Below are positions 47,719-60,690 of a DNA stretch of 64,000 nucleotides, in pieces. The stretch spans positions 124,001 to 188,000 of the forward strand of contig JADFUC010001685.1 of the NCBI GenBank assembly GCA_019722365.1, given 5' to 3'. Every line of letters begins with the position of its first letter. The stretch's first letter is position 1. This stretch comes from Lithospermum erythrorhizon. Taxonomy: Eukaryota > Streptophyta > Magnoliopsida > Boraginales > Boraginaceae. The notes under the pieces were generated by a model. It saw only the letters and a list, made by a program, of their open reading frames with translations. It had not been told where the DNA came from and ran no database searches. The position numbers and the translations under genes are program-made.

Positions 47719-50217
47719 TCATAATGTGGCGGTGGAAATTAATCGAACTTCATACAAGTCAGTTTCCCCCTTAGCTGCAGAAAGTGGAAAGAAACCACAA
47801 TAAGACTTGAGTGGCAAAATAGCCAAATTATGGTCAAGACTTGGATGAGAGGTAGGAACTTACCAATTTCCGCAGTTATACCTGGTCCGAAGAAAGATGC
47901 AAATTTAGCCTACAATATCATATGATTTAGTAAGTTATGGAGGTTGATAAACTAAATTGACTGTTTAATGACAAATTCCAATGGTTTTATTTGTTTTTCT
48001 CACCTGTCGTTTCTCGAAATCAGATAATTGAAGACCCTTTGCCTCGAAGACAAGCACCAAACAATATTTCCCATCATCGGTGACCTTTAAAACATAAAGA
48101 GGATATAATGTTAGGAAGTACATCATAGGTAAATACATTAAGACACGAGAGATATGTTTGCTCAATTATTTGCTCTTAACCGTCGTGATTTTTCTAGGGG
48201 TACAAATAGAATGAGGAGTCTAAGAAACACATGGAAGTCTCAGTGTCTGTCTATTTACTTAGTTTTGTACAAATAGTAATTAAGGAATTTTGGGGAACTT
48301 ACTTCTTCACGAATCATTTGCAAAATAGGGGCACTTCTTCGGGGAATTCCACCACCCTACATCAAGACAGTAAAGAGAAAAATGGTCATATCAACAGAAG
48401 CATATATAACATGCTCAATTTTGTAGTTGCCTCAATTTATCTATCAGGCTATGGAGAAGAAAGGCACTTATTATAAACATTACAACTATTTTCCACGAAA
48501 TGAAGGTTGCAACTAGGGGTAACAATTTAAACTCTCTGACTCTGCAGTTTCTTATGTGCCTTATAATGACTAATAAGCAGCTGACATTAAATAAATTTCA
48601 AAAAGTATGGAAATAGGTATAGGAATATGTATTCACATTCTAAGGCACACTTTGGTTCTGTCTAATAGTTTCAACTACAAGGGAACACATCAATTTTCTC
48701 CTACGCCTAGGCTACTTAACATGATGTGTTCAATGCTCAGCCATCCTTAACTAACAAATACTCCTCTGATGAATATCAAGAGCTGGCTTTAGGTTGAGGG
48801 AGTACCTGACCATATTGGAAAATCCGCTTTAGAGCTTCTTCCAAGTGCTGCTCATCTCCATAGCGATATCTGATAACATCATTCCTGACCTAAGACATAG
48901 CAACAGGTTGTGGAAAATTCATGAAAATAAATTTTGAAAGTCAATATATGTCGCCAAATCTATATGATTGAGAAACTATATGACGAACCACTCCAAGAAA
49001 CTCAATTTCGAAACTAAATTAAACTTATGCAAACGAGTGTTTAATGTTTCAAAATTTGACATATAAGTGTTTGGTGTATAGTAACTAATGGTATGAGTTT
49101 TCAATAAAAACACAAAGTTATATGGATCAGTAATCACTTCGAAAGTAGGTTGATAATTTTGTTGATAAAAAAAACTCCCAACTAAGTTGAGATAGAAGGA
49201 GTATGTGATAAGGTGAAAAGATTAGATGAATAAATTAGACATCAGCATGCTTCAATGCCTCTGTAGAGGCTCCCGCTGGTAAAGAAGGCGGGGGTAGATG
49301 AATAAATAACGAAACTAAAAATTACTCTACCTGGTTTAAAATTGGAGTAGAACACTTTTCTCTGATAGCCAGTGCATTAGAATAGGTCAAGCAAGGCACT
49401 GGTTTAAGCTCTGCATACTGCAAACAGTAGGATGGCTAAAATCTCTTACAAATGAATGCAACCCTTTTTTTGTGGTCATCTTGAATGTAGATGGTTACAT
49501 ATTGATAACTTAAAACTGGAAAACTAGCTGTGATTTTCATTTCTGAGATGTTGAGAAATTGCACCTTGAGAGCCATGCCAATAATTGTGAGAGGAAATCC
49601 ATACGTCAACATCAATGCAGACCACTCTGATCCAGGGAGAACATTGAAATATGCCAAAAATCCATACCTTTAGAGCGAAAAAGGCGATGTTTTAAACACT
49701 AATAATACTTGAGTAAACAAGAGGAATCGTGAAGGAAAAAGGCATTAGTAAAGAACATAAAAGCAAAGCAGCAATCTAGGTTGTATATGAGACTATCATC
49801 CACTTGCGACAAATTACAATTTAGCATTACAAAAACTTGATGATGAGTAAAAAATGGTTACGAGAGCAGTGTAGTCCCCAGTCCTAATCCAATAACACCA
49901 AACGAAACCTGTTGACAGATTAAACCGTTAGTTGGCACCCTGATTAATAAAGACCCCCTATAGAGGTGTAACAAGAATAATACCTTGGCCAATGAAAACT
50001 GATCATCAGGAATAATTGAGTGATCATTAGATGAAGAAACCTGAGTTGAATCGGCAGCTTTTACTATCAAACTATTCAGCCTCAACCTCTCATGAGATGA
50101 TGATACTGAAAATGGTTTACTTGAATATGAAAAATAGTTGCACTTGCAAATATTAAAAAGTTGGGAACAAAGAATTGTGCCCCCTGCTCCAACTGGACCT
50201 GCTATAGCCAATTTCAT
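47719..50217 (-). CDS. Plastid DUF2854 membrane protein (slr0575-like)
   Basis: Nine exons join in phase: 50217-49984, 49908-49862, 49667-49565, 49417-49331, 48889-48806, 48356-48303, 48084-48004, 47909-47864 and 47774-47719, giving 263 residues. The first 78 residues are rich in S, N and K and look like a chloroplast transit peptide. Two hydrophobic segments follow, GVIGLGLGTTLLSYGFLAYF and SALMLTYGFPLTIIGMALKY, then the conserved soluble part: AELKPVPCLTYSNALAIREK, RYRYGDEQHLEEALKRIFQY, GGGIPRRSAPILQMIREEVT, YCLVLVFEAKGLQLSDFEKR and AKFASFFGPGITAEI. This matches the DUF2854 family shared by cyanobacteria and plants, known in Synechocystis as thylakoid protein slr0575. The biochemical function is not known to me. 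The reading frame is intact, and the tail DLYEVRLISTATL looks like a natural end. Confidence 0.88.
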
Positions 50218-50990
50218 AATCTCTTTCTACAAAATGATGATTTGGTATAATCAATTTGCTTTTCTTATAGATGATGTTTAAAAAATATTACAAAACCAAA
50301 TTGTAATGAACTAGTTTCTGGAGATTTTAGTAGTATTTGTCTAGTTTAGCTATAACAAGAGGCTGGTGTTGAAGCATTTTGTGTTTTGGGTGGGGGGGGC
50401 ATGACGTGGCTCTTCTTCTTCTACTTCATCATGTGGGTTATGATTACCCAACGCCAACTCCGGAATCTCTGGATACGCTGTTGGGACAATTCACTTTACA
50501 ACACTGAACTTTATTCTCACCATGTTCAACAAATATTTATGGTTGTCAAAATTTGGAGGTTAAATTTCATATAGGCACATGAACTACTTCGAAATATTTC
50601 CTTCAAATATATTTTAACTTTCAACCTTGGCCGTAATATGCATTTTCGACTTAGAGTTTATAGAATTTTAGCTCAATCGAGCCATCTGACAAGCTGGAAA
50701 TGGGTTGATCTAGCGGAGCAAGTTTAGTTACTCTTCCCATTGCCATATGAGCCAAATCGATAATAAGTATATTTAATGATTACATATTATTATATATTAA
50801 AATAAAAGATAAAACTAACAAAGACATGCTAGTGACACGGTAACTATATGTAATGCTGATATATTATGTGATTTGCATATCCGATATAGATCTCTGCGCC
50901 TCGTTAATCATGGCTCTATTGTTTTTAACCCGACGTCACTGTGTGCTTATCAATATGGTTCAGTTCGAGTAAAGAAAATCAAAGTATAAG
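50218..50990. other. Intergenic DNA upstream of the plastid protein gene
   Basis: No exon is evident on either strand. An eight-G run occurs near 50390. The stretch grades into the LTR-like region that starts at roughly 51000. Confidence 0.4.
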
Positions 50991-51910
50991 TCATGACACA
51001 CTGTTATGGCTAGCCTGCGGACTAAAGCATCATGAGACAAAAGAATCAGAAAGCACTGCCCAAGAAGTGAGTTACGGAATCAATGTGCTATTTGCTTTCA
51101 TTAATTACGCCTATCATGACAATTATTAAGAATAATTCATTTACTAGCTTTAGTAAACGTGATTACATAAACGGAACATTCAACTATAATAATCAGAATT
51201 ACTAATGCAAGCCTTTCACGATAATACCGTATAAGTATGCCAGATTATATAGATCATAAATCAAGTTATAATAATATTAATGTAGTCGCTATATTATACT
51301 GGATGTTATTATTTAAGTCTAAGGTCACATACATATAATTGTTAAGTTGCTGAATTATATTTCGTATTTAAATTAAATTATATTCGAGCAATTGAGAAAT
51401 TGATCGTAATTAATATATCTTTAATTCAAATTTTACATTGATAATGTAAAATATTAATTAGATTTAGATGTAATTAATTAACTTGTTAATTTAATTAATT
51501 AAATAGTTGGTTGAGCTTATTAATAACTCGTTATTAGTATTTTACTTAACAAATTAGTTTAAATTAAAACGGTATCTACCATTAACTATCTCGACGTATT
51601 TTAGAATTATTAGTGAAAGCTATTTAAAGGAGGGATGTACTAGGTTTTCAAAATTTTGAAAAACCTAGCCTCCACCACCTAAAAGCTCACGCCCTCCCTT
51701 GAAAAACCGTGGAAACCAAGCAGCACTGATATTCTTGCTTGATTTTCTCATCCACCCTCGTGATGTTCTAAATAGACTTAACATGTAATTCAATCCTCAC
51801 GTATGGATACTTCACCTGAGGCATATCATCAAGCTATTGCCATTAAATTGGAATGTGTTCAGGTTTCGTGAAAACTCATCATGATTTTATTCCGCACCGT
51901 AGTGATTCGT
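50991..51910 (+). mobile_element. Probable solo copia LTR or LTR remnant
   Basis: The stretch has the layout of a copia LTR. An AT-rich U3 contains AATTATATTTCGTATTTAAA and GAGCAATTGAGAAATTGATC. A TATTTAAAGG promoter-like site lies at 51621. A transcript-start region follows with a palindrome (51640-51668) and GAAAAACCTAGCC. It ends near TTATTCCGCACCGTAGTGAT. The AT-rich part resembles the minus-strand sequence at 60690-60300 (ATATTTCATGTATGAAATTA and AATTGAGAAATG). No internal coding region is attached, and the ends are not resolved. Confidence 0.45.
51640..51668. repeat. Near-perfect 29-bp palindrome
   Basis: CTAGGTTTTCAAAA is followed directly by TTTTGAAAAACCTAG. The arms are exact reverse complements apart from one extra A. 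The palindrome sits just downstream of a TATTTAAAGG site in the LTR-like stretch. Confidence 0.9.
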
Positions 51911-51997
51911 ACATTTAATTATATACTATTATAATATATTATTTAGTTCTGATTTATATAATTTAAAGCGTTCATGTTTATATGTTTATTCAATAAA

Positions 51998-52770
51998 CTC
52001 TCTAAAATAATATTTTTGATGGGTCCCGACTGGGGATATCGTACTAAATTAATCATTCATGTTTTATTTTCCATTCCTTATTTATTTATTTTTTTCCAAT
52101 TATCCACTACTGTAGAAACTCGATAAATTAATACTCGATTCTTTAATAAACTCTCTAAGAAGTCTCGACTCGGGGATATAGTGTCTGTTTTTTTTTTACA
52201 ATTATCATCGACAGTAGAAGCTCTATAAATTAATAGTCGATTATTTAATAAACTATGTAATATAACATTTTTGACCTATCCTGCCTTTGGAATAGTATGC
52301 TAAATTAATAATTCGTGCTTTCTTGGTTCATTTTTTAATTTTTTAATTTTGCAATTATCATTTTTTTAAAACTCGATAAATTAATTCTCAATTATTCAAT
52401 AAACTCTCTAAGATAATATTTTTTGCGGGTCCCGACTAGAGATAGGTTCCTAAATTAATGATTTGTGTTTTTTTGGTTCTTTTTCATTTTTTTTCCAATT
52501 ATCAACTACTGTAGAAACTCAATAAATTAATACTCACCTCTTTTTAATAAACTCTAAGGCGACATGTACTGATGTGAGGCTCTGTTTTTTTTTTACACCA
52601 CACCCACCGTAGAAGCTCTTTAAATTAATAGTAGATTATTTAATAAACTATCTAATATAATATTTTTTTTGGCATGTCCCGACTCTAGGATATGATACTA
52701 AATTATTTATTCACGTCTTTTTCGTTCTTTTTTCATTTTATTTTTTAATTTTGCAATGTCATAGTTAGGA
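51998..52770. repeat. Higher-order tandem repeat, about 400-bp period
   Basis: Six degenerate monomers of about 100-150 bases share TAGAAACTCGATAAATTAAT, a TTTAATAAAC box and, in most, GGTCCCGACT. They start near 51998, 52149, 52256, 52405, 52555 and 52651. Monomers 1 and 4, 2 and 5, and 3 and 6 resemble each other most, so the array is two copies of a three-monomer unit. Confidence 0.75.
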
Positions 52771-54870
52771 GGGATTCAAGTCATTTTTCTTATTCATCTT
52801 ATTATTTATGTTGTAGGTCTCAACGTTTGTATCTAATACATAAAGACTATTCTGACGAAATGTCGAACCATAAAATATACTATTTCAAGTAATGAAATTG
52901 AAATGATGTTTCTGCTTAGAGCAGGTACGTTGTAGGCATGATTTAGTTTAAATAACAATCATGTTGGTAAACTTAAATAAACCGATCCTGCAGGAATGGC
53001 AACAACTTTTGCTCCATTGTCTACCCGCAGGTATACCTCATCTCTTACTACTTTTCTTCTATTCTAAGAATTCCTCACATTTTTGCAAATTTGAGTGCCA
53101 CAGTGTCAGAAAGTGAAGTAGCTAGTGATCCAACATAAATATCCGTGACTTGAGTGGTAGTCGTACTACTCATCTCATCTGCCATGTATTTATTTTCATT
53201 CCATGATTTGTTCTGTATAATCAGAACAGACGAAGTGTCATGCATATTGCATTTCTGCAAATTTGAACGGAGAATATTAGAGTTATTATTCAGATGGGAT
53301 ATTTGACTATAACAAAAAATATGTAAACATAATATAACTTTAGTTATTCATGTCATAATAAGTAATTCTAGACTAGCTATCGGTGCACAGTCCATGCCTA
53401 TACAAATTCATACAAATATTTTATAGTAAATTTTTATATAATCAATAAAGCTTTAAATTGCATAATATCATAAACATGCTTCTTCACCTATAACTTCCTC
53501 CTGCTGCTGTTGTTTATATTTAGAGTTCGGATGTTTCCGTAGTTACAATATTTACAACATAGTTTATGCTTTGGCCAATTTAGACCATTGAAATTATCTA
53601 TATACCCGATTGGCTTATCCCGGAGCTAAAATGAAGTTATTCTGTGCCAACATATAGACAATTTGTCCCATAAATTAAAATTTACGAGGTTTGATTGGAA
53701 AACTAGAATAAAACCAAAATTTCAAGCAAAAGAAACCTCATAAGAAGAGCAAACCAAGTATTCCTAAGGATAATGAAAACAACCCAACAATCCCATTCAG
53801 AGGAATCTTCAACCTATATATTCCTATTGCACTTCATGAACCACCTGTTACAAACCACGTAAGTTGATTGTTCATTAGATACAAGAAAAATAATTCTGGC
53901 GTAGAGGTTTTCAAAAAGGATTAAGATCTGGTCCTCCTCACCCTTCTAATATTAGCCTAAAGGAATTACACAAAATGTACATTATCATTTTATAGAGAGA
54001 GATGAAATGATCCAAAGTATATGAAAGATTAGCTATGATGGAGCACCACTAGTTAACTTTAACTTCAATTCACTTTGCAAGCAAAATGAGTGCTTTTCAT
54101 GACAAACAAATGGCCTGGCTTCACGGCTTGGCTACCAGTCGTGAACTTGAATTAAATACCCGTTTATATTAACTTCCAAGAATTAAGCGATTTAATTTAA
54201 AAAACACCAATCTCAAATCACAGCATCAAAAACAAAGATGATCAAGATAATCAAATCATTTTATAAAGTTTGTATGTAATTATAGTAATCTTAGCAATAA
54301 AAACAAAAACAAAAGGATCATGGGTATATATACCAACGACGGAGGATAGGGAATGATCTTACAAACATAAGATTGACGGGTCACATCGGCAACCTGCTAG
54401 ACTCACCATTTTCCCTGCAACAATCAACAATAAGCAAATAATTCAAGAAGAGAATGACCACTAACATGTTTCTAAATTAAATTTAAAGTCATTAACAAAT
54501 GCAGCATACAAGAGACTAGACTCAAACAAATACAAACTATTCATAAAGTTGGAAGCTGATGGATGCTCAAAATTATGGACTCACATGATGTTCGATTTTT
54601 TCAATTAAAATACAATTGAGGTTACATGTCTTTTCACTATGATTTGATAATGACTGAAGTGAATTAACAACTAATATCTCTAGCAAAGTGTGTAAAGACT
54701 ACAATGCAACACCAAGAAGCCAAGAGAATCTGGAACGCATAAATAGCCAAAATAGTAATGCAGTGCTATTAACTTAAAATAAAATATTAAAGACAGAAAC
54801 AGATAATATGAGTGATTCATGGAGGAGGAAGCCAATATTAAAATAATATATCAAGACGAAACAGATAACA
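52771..54870. other. Intergenic DNA, possible 3' UTR exons of the next gene
   Basis: No protein domain is recognised. A short plus-strand exon-like start, MATTFAPLSTRR followed by a GT donor, occurs at 52996-53030, but nothing continues it. Minus-strand TTGCAG acceptor-like sites near 54420 could belong to spliced 3' UTR of the gene ending at 54871; this is speculative. Confidence 0.35.
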
Positions 54871-56032
54871 TTACAGTTTGACGCAGGTTCTTGGAAAGCT
54901 ATCCGAGGGCAGCTTGAAGTAGTTGCAGTGGAGGATTCTATGGATCTCAAACATATAGGTTTCACCTTTCCGGGCCTTGAATTGATCAGGGTCATCTCGA
55001 ATCCTAATAGGTCCCTCCTTCACCTTAGCCAACTCAAAAGTGAAGATACAAACAGAAGAGGTATCAAGACGAAAACATTTTTCGAAGAAGAATATATGCA
55101 AGCAGAACCTGAGTCCTGTTATGTGATTCAAGAAGAAATCTGAATGGTTATCACAACAATCTTTCAATAAGTAAGGACCCAAATCGATCTGGTGGTCACG
55201 GACAAACTCATCATGGGTTTGGGTTAGGCTATTAACATCACCTTCCAGTTTACGAACGATAAGACGTGGTTGACTACTTGTGTTCTCGAAACAGAATGAT
55301 ATGTTACCCACACTACAGCAACGAAAGTATTTGACAAACTTGGAATATATACCAGGTATTGCAGATGAATAAACGCGGTGAAGATGAGGCCACAGGCGCA
55401 CGGTTTCGAGTATATTTTTCAAAGGAATAATATCCCATTGAGTTGTTTTGAGGTTGTAGGTTTCGATTTGGGAATCAGTAGCACGGTTAAGGTTACGGTT
55501 ACGATTGGATCGATCAGGGTTAAAGAAGTGTATAATCTCCCCTTCAATTGCATACTCCACAAATAAGTTGTCAAATCGGTGGGTGGTAATTAGATAGAGA
55601 TTCCCATTGGACGAATCGATAGCAAATACCTCTGCCAAATGTTTGCCTTTTACAGGCCTTGATCCATCCTCAGGAAACGTCCATTCATCAGATTCCATGC
55701 AGAATATTATAGTTTCTGACAAATTACGATGTGTATTCATGTATGGCTCGTCCTCTAGATTTATAGGTTGTTGAATAGGAAATTTCTGAGATAATAAAAG
55801 AGATGATTTAAGATAAATACATATGATTCGATATGGTAAAATAAATGAAAAAAGCTACCTTGTTCCAATCGGCTACAACCTCGTCCCTCCATTGTAGCCA
55901 TCCATCGGAGCCGGGGACGTGCTTCAGCAACGGAAATACAGGATAATCAGGGTGCAGATATACATATTCTTCATATTCTTTATCGGAGAAGGCCTCTACA
56001 TCGGGGTAGTAATTTTCATCCTCCATCTCCAT
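54871..56032 (-). CDS. Hypothetical acidic-start protein, two exons, 362 residues
   Basis: Exon 1 (56032-55859, 58 codons) starts MEMEDENYYPDVEAF and ends RDEVVADWNK before a GT donor. Exon 2 (55785-54871) starts KFPIQQPINLEDEP after an AG acceptor and runs 304 codons to a stop, in phase. The first ATG is at 56032; the codon before it is TTG. The N-terminus is very acidic and rich in Tyr. Exon 2 has alternating strands resembling a beta-propeller or F-box-associated repeat, for example NGNLYLITTHRFDNLFVEYA and ATDSQIETYNLKTTQWDIIP, but no F-box is present. There is no signal peptide or membrane segment. I do not recognise the family; it may be lineage-specific. The long intact second exon with good splice sites argues that the gene is real. 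Confidence 0.72.
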
Positions 56033-56121
56033 CAAACCAGACGATTATTGTTGCTTAGGGTTTGGATAAAATTATTAGGGACTTTGGGAGGAGTAACAAA
56101 TAGAAGTAACCCTCATCCAAC

Positions 56122-56400
56122 TCAATTATTTGTTTGTTTCAAAATAGTTGTTTTTTATTATTTAAATTACATCTAGTAGTTTTTTCAACATATTTCATAC
56201 TAAACTATTTGTTTATTTCAAAATAATTGTCTTTTTATCATTTTCTTGTAGTTTTTTCAATATATTTCATACTCCATTAGTTATTTGTGTCAAAATAATT
56301 GTCTTTTTATTTTTATTCATTACAAATAGTAGCTTTAAAATATATTTCATACCTAATTATTATTATTATTTAATACATATAGTAGCTTTTAAAACATATT
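56122..56400. repeat. Tandem repeat of about 75-80 bp, over three units
   Basis: Units share TTATTTGTTTGTTTCAAAAT, an AGTTGT or AATTGTCTTTTTAT block, then TAGTAGTTTTTTCAACATAT, then TTCATACT. They begin near 56122, 56204 and 56277, with a partial fourth near 56353. The array lies directly upstream of the hypothetical gene that starts at 56032. Confidence 0.8.
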
Positions 56401-59400
56401 AATGGCCAGTTATACTATTATATTATCTAAGCCTGTACCCGGTTCTGCTAATGTTTGCATCTGACGGTGTGAAAGGATCGGGCCCAGCCCTAGAACGCCC
56501 GAGTCCACCCAATATTCGCGGTATCTGCCCGTGCTCCAGCCTGAGGCCCCTAAACGCTTAATATAAACGCGCTAATTAACACATAAAATAGTGCAATACA
56601 TACATGTTAAGCTTTGTAAGTGTACTGAATAAAGGCAACATTTGTGAAAACATGGCACCGCTTAATGGTACGCGAATGACACACAAAGAGTTATGTAGTT
56701 TCGTGAATCGGGTCGTAACCTACTATCATACGTGGATTCAAATGTACTTAGCTGGCTGCTTGAACTGGGCATAATAGACTTCGGGTACCTCAGATATTAC
56801 TTTACATAATTGGTCGAGTCCACTATTATATCTCGATTCAAAATGTATGCAAGAAGTCATTGCTTGAATCAAGTATCAGATCTGGACACCTTGTACATTT
56901 TCAGGAGACTTAAGTACGGTATTATATTTACAATTCATTTTGTAAATACGCATTTAGATTATTTCAACTACATCATGTATTTTGTTGCATATTACTATTA
57001 TGTTTACGTGATAAAGCTTACTCTATCTTATTCACCATTAATCGGGCAACTAAATTTAATAATTTATAACGTGAATAAAATGTTTAAGGAGAAATCAACG
57101 ACTTGCTGAAATAAAGTGTTACAACGCGATCTTTCTTCAAACTATCGTGAATCGGGTCAGATGCCGACAGTAGGATAAACTTTAAATTACAAACATTTAA
57201 GATTGATTCAATCATAGCCGATATATCAGACGAATTTCGTCTGGGCGGAACAAAGTCACATGTATATGATTGGTTGATACTCACTTTGGATTCGATCAAA
57301 GGTGATGATGCTACGGCTAATTCAATACGTCATATTGTTCTTAGCCACTAAACAAGCCTTTAAAATAATAGCTTGATCTCTTTTTATGACTGCCGAAAAC
57401 TATCGAATGATCTCGAATGCCAGGTATCTACATTTCAGACATGTGATCGTATTTAGTTTCTTTTTAACATGATTTAATACGGTTCATGAATCATGATGAA
57501 ACAAAAGCTTACGGTATGTAACCAAATAAGCAGTTATCTATTCATTCACGCTACCAGACAACAGAAATGAACAGAACTATAAGTTTAGTTAATGATTCGC
57601 TTTCATTATTTTGAACTTTAAAGCATGTAAGAAAGATTTAAGTAACATTTAAAGAATCGAAAGAGTAGATTTGACAAACTCACATCTCAAATAATTTCCA
57701 TGTCAGTTCGTAATGCTCGCTAAAGCACGTTGTCGGTAACACTAGTTTCGACTCACATGATTTAACTATGGATATGAGCCAAGTATAATAATACCGGGAA
57801 GCACAAGATACACAAAAGAAAGCTTATCGAGCCTGCGGTAACGACAGATTTAATTTAAGAATATAAGAGCACACAGCTTAAATCATAGTTATCAGGGACT
57901 TAAACCATTTTCTTGCAATCAGAAGAGTAGAAATCTAATGTATCAAGTGTTTGACTTACACGCCTATTAATGATCCGATTAAGTGAACATTACTTCCTAC
58001 TCTTTCTTTAAAAGACACCTCGAACAAATGCATCAATAATACTCATGGATACCCACTTAAGTAATTCTAGCATATCCTGAAAATATGAACTGTCAACTCT
58101 TACCAGACTTAGTGAGGTTCGCTAGTCTAAATTAAGCTTATATGTTTACATACAAGTTAATCAAGATTCGAGTCATTGAACATACATCACAATGAGTTAA
58201 GGGTAACAAAGGACTATGAATATTATCAAGTTCCCCGAGTCAAGAATCATCGATATAAGTAGATGTTATCCAAGAATGCATATCATTTAATCTAAACGCA
58301 TTGTTAAGATGTTTAATATGAATTTCTGCATGAATGAAGTTAAACACAAACGGACGTAGATCTTTTCAATTACATACCACATAATCCATTCCTAACCTTG
58401 ATGTGTTAGTTGAGCGATATTAGCAAAGATTGTGTTTAACGGGTCAAAACACAGTTAATGAAATACTCACATATTAAGTCAAGTACGCTACCTTTAAATT
58501 AATTTATTCATATTCAACTACGAGACAACTCAAGCAGTCATATGATAAACAAACTCGAAATGTCTCTTATAGGATAAGTTAGTATTATGTCACCCGTAGT
58601 GTACATAATTCTAACTCGATCCAAAGTCATATTAAGTCATTGGCTTCTTTGCATACAACTGCATGAAGTTTCAGATTTATTTTCATCCACTATAAGGTTG
58701 CAATTTATCAGACATATGGGAGTCTCATTATGAAGGCATCATGAAATAAATATGCTGATCGAATGCATTCAAGCCGTCTGCATGGTGATACCAAACCAAG
58801 ATAACCCTTCTGCTATATCGTGAGTATCCACTGATGATGAAGCAACGCACATACAAATGACAACATGAATAAATAATACTCCAATAAATGACTCGAGGTC
58901 ATTTAAATAAATAAGATGCGAATACACGGCCGAGTAAGGCAAAAGTTTCATTTTATCTTCAGGGATTTTGATTCATCAGAGTAAGAGCTCATTCTATATT
59001 ACTGACGGTAAATCATCAAGTAATAAATGTATTCTCATTAACGAAAGCAATCAACATGAAACGAGATATTAATCATACATTCGTCGAGAAACCAAAGATT
59101 AAACATATTAGTCTATCGTCGATCATGCCTGCGCTTATTTCAAACTTTCTTATCGCTATTCAAGTTAAAATACGCTGGCCCAAGCAAAGCTTATCCAGCA
59201 CGTTCCTAAGTAATGATCAAATGGATGACGGATACTTCGAGTATCATATCGACCCACATCTCAAGTCGTAGTAACGTGAAGAAAGTTTCTATACTACTAG
59301 AATCTAAAGTTTCGCAAAGTTAAGATTGAGTATAATGGAGTTAAATCTCTCACTTGGATACTCTGATTTAAGAATGACGAAGAACCTCGAATCTCTTTAA

Positions 59401-60300
59401 AGAAAATGAAACAGAACTACATAAATGAAGTTTTATACACTAATTGCTTCCTAGTGAAATCTTCCTCACAACCTAAAAGTATAAGAGTGATTGGGATTCT
59501 TGTGCCATTTCAGGAGCCTAGCTACATATATGTTACACATGCTACGATCAAATACATTATATAGTACGCTACCGCACGACATTTCATTGCTAAGCTTTCA
59601 AGTATGTCAGCGTTCTCTATGCCGATTGAAACATATAATAGATTAAATTTATAACAGACAATTCCCTATCGCCAAGGCAACTCTTCATTAGAGGTCTAAT
59701 CCCACTAGTAAGTGCCTCACATTAACGGTAGCTGTCAAGTCTATTACGTAGCATTACGATTCAATCAGATGCCGCTACAAGTGTCACGCGTTATTACAAG
59801 ACCACAACATGACGCTTGCATGATTCCCGTGTGATTGGAATTATGAAGTTTTAATAAAGGTATTCACGATTCGGAAATATAGTAACTCATGAATGTGTAA
59901 CTATGGGGCTATACCGGAACGGATCAGCTTGTTGATCTTCACTACAAGAACTGAATGCGATAGTAAAGATACGGACGCTTGTACCTCGATGGAAAATACT
60001 ATGGATATACGAAAGTATAAATACAAATCCATAATTCCCAAAGTGATCTTAAAGGCTTTACTACATTATTATACAAAACATATAATTACAATATATGAAT
60101 GTAATACTTACAAACAATGGAGTAAATTCCACCAAACCACACGCTTCAAATTCACAACGTGATTGACTTCCTTCAGCTCCTTGTTGTAATATCAATCGAT
60201 GATATCTCTAATGGGTCTACACCAGAGGCCAATCGCTAACTGATTTATGCTAAGAACAAGCGATTTAACAAAACCAAAACCCAAAATTCTTGGGAGAATT
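56401..60300. other. About 3.9 kb without recognised features
   Basis: Neither strand gave a protein domain, RNA gene or clear repeat. The left 150 bases (56430-56560) are GC-rich, with ATCGGGCCCAGCC and GAACGCCCGAG, and resemble a decayed hAT-type end. The phrase TCGTGAATCGGGTC occurs twice, at 56700 and 57145. The rest has few long A/T runs and many short open frames, unlike nearby intergenic DNA. An old transposon interior is plausible. Confidence 0.35.
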
Positions 60301-60690
60301 TTCGTCAAATGGGGGCTACTTAAGCTGGCGAAAAGTTTCTAAAACTTTTTCAGCAAAACTTAAAGTTTGTTTATATAAAGCCAGTTAAAATGCAAATTCT
60401 GATAAGTTAACCAAGATACTGAATTCGCTAATCCTATTAGTCTTCGCTATGACACTAATGAAGTCACATCGAGTTGAACTATTTAATTAGCTTAATTAAA
60501 TAAGAATGAAGTCAATATCAATAATCTTCAAGTTATTGATAAATACTAAAATTAATTTAACCAATTAAATAACTATTTAATTGATTCTATTTGTCATCAG
60601 ATATTCTACATAAAATGTATCCCTCAGAGTTGAGAAATACATTTCTCAATTATAGCGCTCTTCTTTTAATTTCATACATGAAATATAACT
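60301..60690 (-). repeat. LTR-like AT-rich segment
   Basis: Read on the minus strand, this segment follows directly after a broken copia RT (SIMYAVV, then non-homologous sequence). It contains TATATTTCATGTATGAAATT and TAATTGAGAAATGTATTTC, and further on GGCTTTATATAAAC as a TATA-like site. It resembles the U3-like part of 51300-51500, so it may be an LTR of a related copia element that truncated the older one. Confidence 0.4.

Noticed and set aside
52996..53030. Short exon-like MATTFAPLSTRR followed by a GT donor
   Set aside because: It looks like the start of a plastid transit peptide, but no further exon could be found downstream, so twelve codons are not enough to call a gene.
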